Notes under the pieces: model-generated | Databases searched by the model: none | Seen by the model: only the letters and a program-made list of their open reading frames with translations | What the model was told of the DNA's origin: nothing | From: an uncultured Campylobacter sp. | GTDB lineage: Bacteria > Campylobacterota > Campylobacteria > Campylobacterales > Campylobacteraceae | Direction of reading: 5' to 3' | NCBI RefSeq assembly: GCF_937997465.1 | Contig: NZ_CALKTQ010000306.1 | Coordinates: 1 to 7,637 of the forward strand | DNA length: 7,637 nucleotides | Made by a program: the position numbers and the translations under genes | Shown here: positions 6,401 to 7,637 of the stretch, one piece after another | How the letters are laid out: each line of letters starts with the position of its first letter | Position numbering within the stretch: position 1 is the first letter of the stretch

Positions 6401-6433
6401 GTTTTTAACTAGCCTTGTTTTGATAGCCAAATT

Positions 6434-6464
6434 TTACCCGTCAAATTTGACGAGGGGCGGGTAA
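6434..6464 (-). repeat. Overlapping inverted repeats in the leader of the Sel1-like gene
   Basis: TTACCCG (6434-6440) and CGGGTAA (6458-6464) form a seven-pair stem with a 17-base loop. The perfect palindrome CGTCAAATTTGACG (6439-6452) overlaps one arm, so the two structures exclude each other. They lie about 45-75 bases upstream of the TTG start, in the panB-Sel1 gap. No T-tract follows, so this is not a standard terminator. Confidence 0.45.
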
Positions 6465-6584
6465 ATGCAAGCGTTCAAATTTAACTCAAACTCTGTTCGT
6501 CAAATTTAACGCCTAAGGCTCAAATTTGCCGCCGTTTGCCGGGTGATCAAATTTGCCCCGTCGACTAGATTTGCCCAAAACAAG

Positions 6585-7388
6585 CTAAATTTTATACTCG
6601 AACTCCTCGCTCGGAAAGGTCTTTTCTCTAACTTCGCGAGCGTAGGCTTCTACCGCCGTTCGCACCAAATTTGCGCCGTCAAGGTATCGTTTTACGAATT
6701 TTGGCTTAAATTCGTCGAAAAACCCGAGCATATCGCTCCACACGAGTACCTGTCCGTCTACGTCGGCACCCGCGCCGATACCGATGATAGGCATCTGCAC
6801 GCTCTTTGCGACCTTTGCCGCAACCGGGCTTAACGTACCCTCGACCACGGCCGAGAACGCTCCAGCACGCTCAAGCGCCTTCGCCTCGTCGATCAAGCGC
6901 GCTTCGTCAGCCTCGCTGCGTCCCTTTATCTTGTAGCCGCCCTCTTTTCGCACAAACTGAGGCATGAGTCCGATGTGGGCCATCACGTTTATGCCCTCGC
7001 CCACTAGCCTTTTTACGATAGGAGCGGCTTTTAAACCGCCTTCAAATTTGACTGCATCCGCGCCCGCTTTGATAAATTTAGTCGCGTTTTTTAGCGCGGA
7101 TTTTTCGTCCTGATAGCTACCAAATGGCATATCAGCAACGACAAAAGCATGCTTTGCGCCCTGCAAAACAGCCTTAATGTGATAAAGCGCATCGTCCATT
7201 TTTAAGCTAAGGGTGTCTTTTTTGCCGTTAAAGCTCATATTTAGACTGTCGCCGACCAAAATAATATCGACGTAATCATCAAAAAGCCGCGCAAAAAGAG
7301 CGTCGTAAGCCGTGATCATAATGATGGGCTCAACACCCTTTTTGTTAATTATATCATAAATTGTAACTTTTTTATCATTTTTTAACAT
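6585..7388 (-). CDS. panB: 3-methyl-2-oxobutanoate hydroxymethyltransferase (ketopantoate hydroxymethyltransferase)
   Basis: PanB transfers a hydroxymethyl group from 5,10-methylenetetrahydrofolate to 3-methyl-2-oxobutanoate, making ketopantoate, the first committed step of pantothenate (and so coenzyme A) synthesis in the cytoplasm. The 267-residue product has normal length and a complete (beta/alpha)8 motif set: MITAYDALFA (24-33), LVGDSLNMSFNG (44-55), ADMPFGSY (85-92), AVKFEGG (112-118), MAHIGLMPQ (136-144), VVEGTLSP (181-188) and IGIGAGADVDGQVLVW (202-217). The metal ligands correspond to Asp47, Asp86 and Glu116, and the catalytic acid to Glu183. ATG 7388 is preceded by the near-perfect AAGGAGGAA. 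It is the first gene of the minus-strand run; panC and panD are not adjacent, unlike the panB-panC pair of C. jejuni. Adjacency to ruvB resembles Helicobacter pylori, as I recall. Confidence 0.97.
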   Translation of the reverse strand: MLKNDKKVTIYDIINKKGVEPIIMITAYDALFARLFDDYVDIILVGDSLNMSFNGKKDTLSLKMDDALYHIKAVLQGAKHAFVVADMPFGSYQDEKSALKNATKFIKAGADAVKFEGGLKAAPIVKRLVGEGINVMAHIGLMPQFVRKEGGYKIKGRSEADEARLIDEAKALERAGAFSAVVEGTLSPVAAKVAKSVQMPIIGIGAGADVDGQVLVWSDMLGFFDEFKPKFVKRYLDGANLVRTAVEAYAREVREKTFPSEEFEYKI

Positions 7389-7422
7389 AAATTCCTCCTT
7401 AAATTTAGGTATTTTATTTTTA

Positions 7423-7431
7423 ATTTTATCA
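7423..7431 (-). promoter_or_regulatory. Extended -10 promoter of panB
   Basis: TGATAAAAT on the minus strand matches TGnTATAAT in all but one base and follows a run of seven T. Transcription would start near 7416, with a leader of about 28 bases ending in the panB ribosome binding site. No clear -35. Confidence 0.55.
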
Positions 7432-7437
7432 AAAAAA

Positions 7438-7446
7438 TGTTACAAT
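7438..7446 (+). promoter_or_regulatory. Candidate extended -10 promoter of the HPt-like gene
   Basis: TGTTACAAT matches TGnTATAAT in all but one base. Transcription would start near 7453 and give a 20-base leader with AAGGA at 7462-7466. GATAAT (7450-7455) is an alternative -10, but it would place the start inside the ribosome site. The site is only six bases from the panB -10 element on the other strand. Confidence 0.45.
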
Positions 7447-7472
7447 CACGATAATAGTTTTAAGGAAAATAA

Positions 7473-7637
7473 ATGGGAATACTAAGAAGCCTCGAGATAG
7501 ACTACTCTTACGATATCGTGGAGGAGTTTTTGTCGCATTACTCCTTGATGTGCGATCTGATGGAACCGCTCATCATAGGGCTCACCAGGCCGGATAGGTA
7601 TAGCGGCTATATCGGCGAGCTTTTTAGAATTTTTCAT
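7473..7637 (+). CDS. Probable HPt-domain (phosphotransfer) protein, N-terminal part
   Basis: ATG 7473 has AAGGA six bases upstream, and 55 codons are open to the end of the window. The visible protein begins MGILRSLEIDYSYDIVEEFL and ends GYIGELFRIFH. Alternating acidic and hydrophobic helices leading into LFRIFH resemble histidine phosphotransfer proteins, in which a similar helix reads LFRxxHxxKG with His as the phospho-acceptor. The last codon of the window would then be that His. There is no signal peptide or membrane segment, which fits a cytoplasmic signalling protein. The decisive residues (Lys and Gly/Ser three to four positions after the His) lie outside the window, so the family is only probable. 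It is divergent from panB with 84 bases between start codons. Confidence 0.55.
   Translation, partial: MGILRSLEIDYSYDIVEEFLSHYSLMCDLMEPLIIGLTRPDRYSGYIGELFRIFH

Noticed and set aside
6389..6430. Longer start of the Sel1-like protein at ATG 6430
   Set aside because: The 14 added residues are basic and would bury the signal peptide. There is no ribosome site for that ATG, while TTG 6388 has AAGGAG at six bases.
1..7637. Mobile element, CRISPR array, prophage, toxin-antitoxin or restriction system
   Set aside because: No transposase, integrase, regular spaced repeats, terminal inverted repeats, or pairs of small overlapping genes are visible; the genes are conserved chromosomal types with similar codon use.

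Overview
The window looks like ordinary chromosomal backbone from a Campylobacter of the moderate-GC, oral type (C. showae / C. rectus / C. curvus-like). This rests on the family resemblance of RuvB, PanB, the Opr-type porin and the AI-2E transporter, on the AT-rich spacers full of AAATTT, and on extended -10 promoters without a clear -35. The species is an inference.

Layout. On the plus strand the window opens with the C-terminal 77 residues of a ClbS/DfsB-like four-helix-bundle protein (1-234). A lipoprotein gene follows (361-1115) whose reading frame breaks at a run of six A. A strong hairpin terminator (1129-1161) faces the porin terminator (1396-1420), so the 316-base gap 1116-1431 is a convergent terminator region. 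Five genes then lie on the minus strand, in transcription order: panB (7388-6585), a secreted cysteine-paired Sel1/Hcp-like repeat protein (6388-5501), ruvB (5243-4224), an AI-2E-family membrane protein (3958-2918) and an outer-membrane porin (2766-1432). Beyond panB, a plus-strand gene starts at 7473 and runs off the end; its 55 visible residues look like the start of an HPt phosphotransfer protein.

The minus-strand genes are separated by 151-265 bases and several have their own promoter-like sequence, so they are neighbours more than one tight operon. Jobs are unrelated: pantothenate synthesis (PanB), Holliday-junction branch migration (RuvB), membrane transport, outer-membrane permeability and a periplasmic disulfide-rich repeat protein. 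From memory, panB-ruvB and ruvB-AI-2E gene adjacency recur in Helicobacter and Campylobacter, which fits a conserved housekeeping block.

I found no CRISPR, transposase, tRNA or rRNA, and no convincing new multi-gene system. The most useful observations are the frameshifted lipoprotein, the perfect CX7C periodicity of the Sel1-like protein with its TTG start, the density of AAATTT/GTCAAATTTGAC in the spacers, a hairpin in the porin mRNA leader, and back-to-back promoters between panB and the HPt-like gene.
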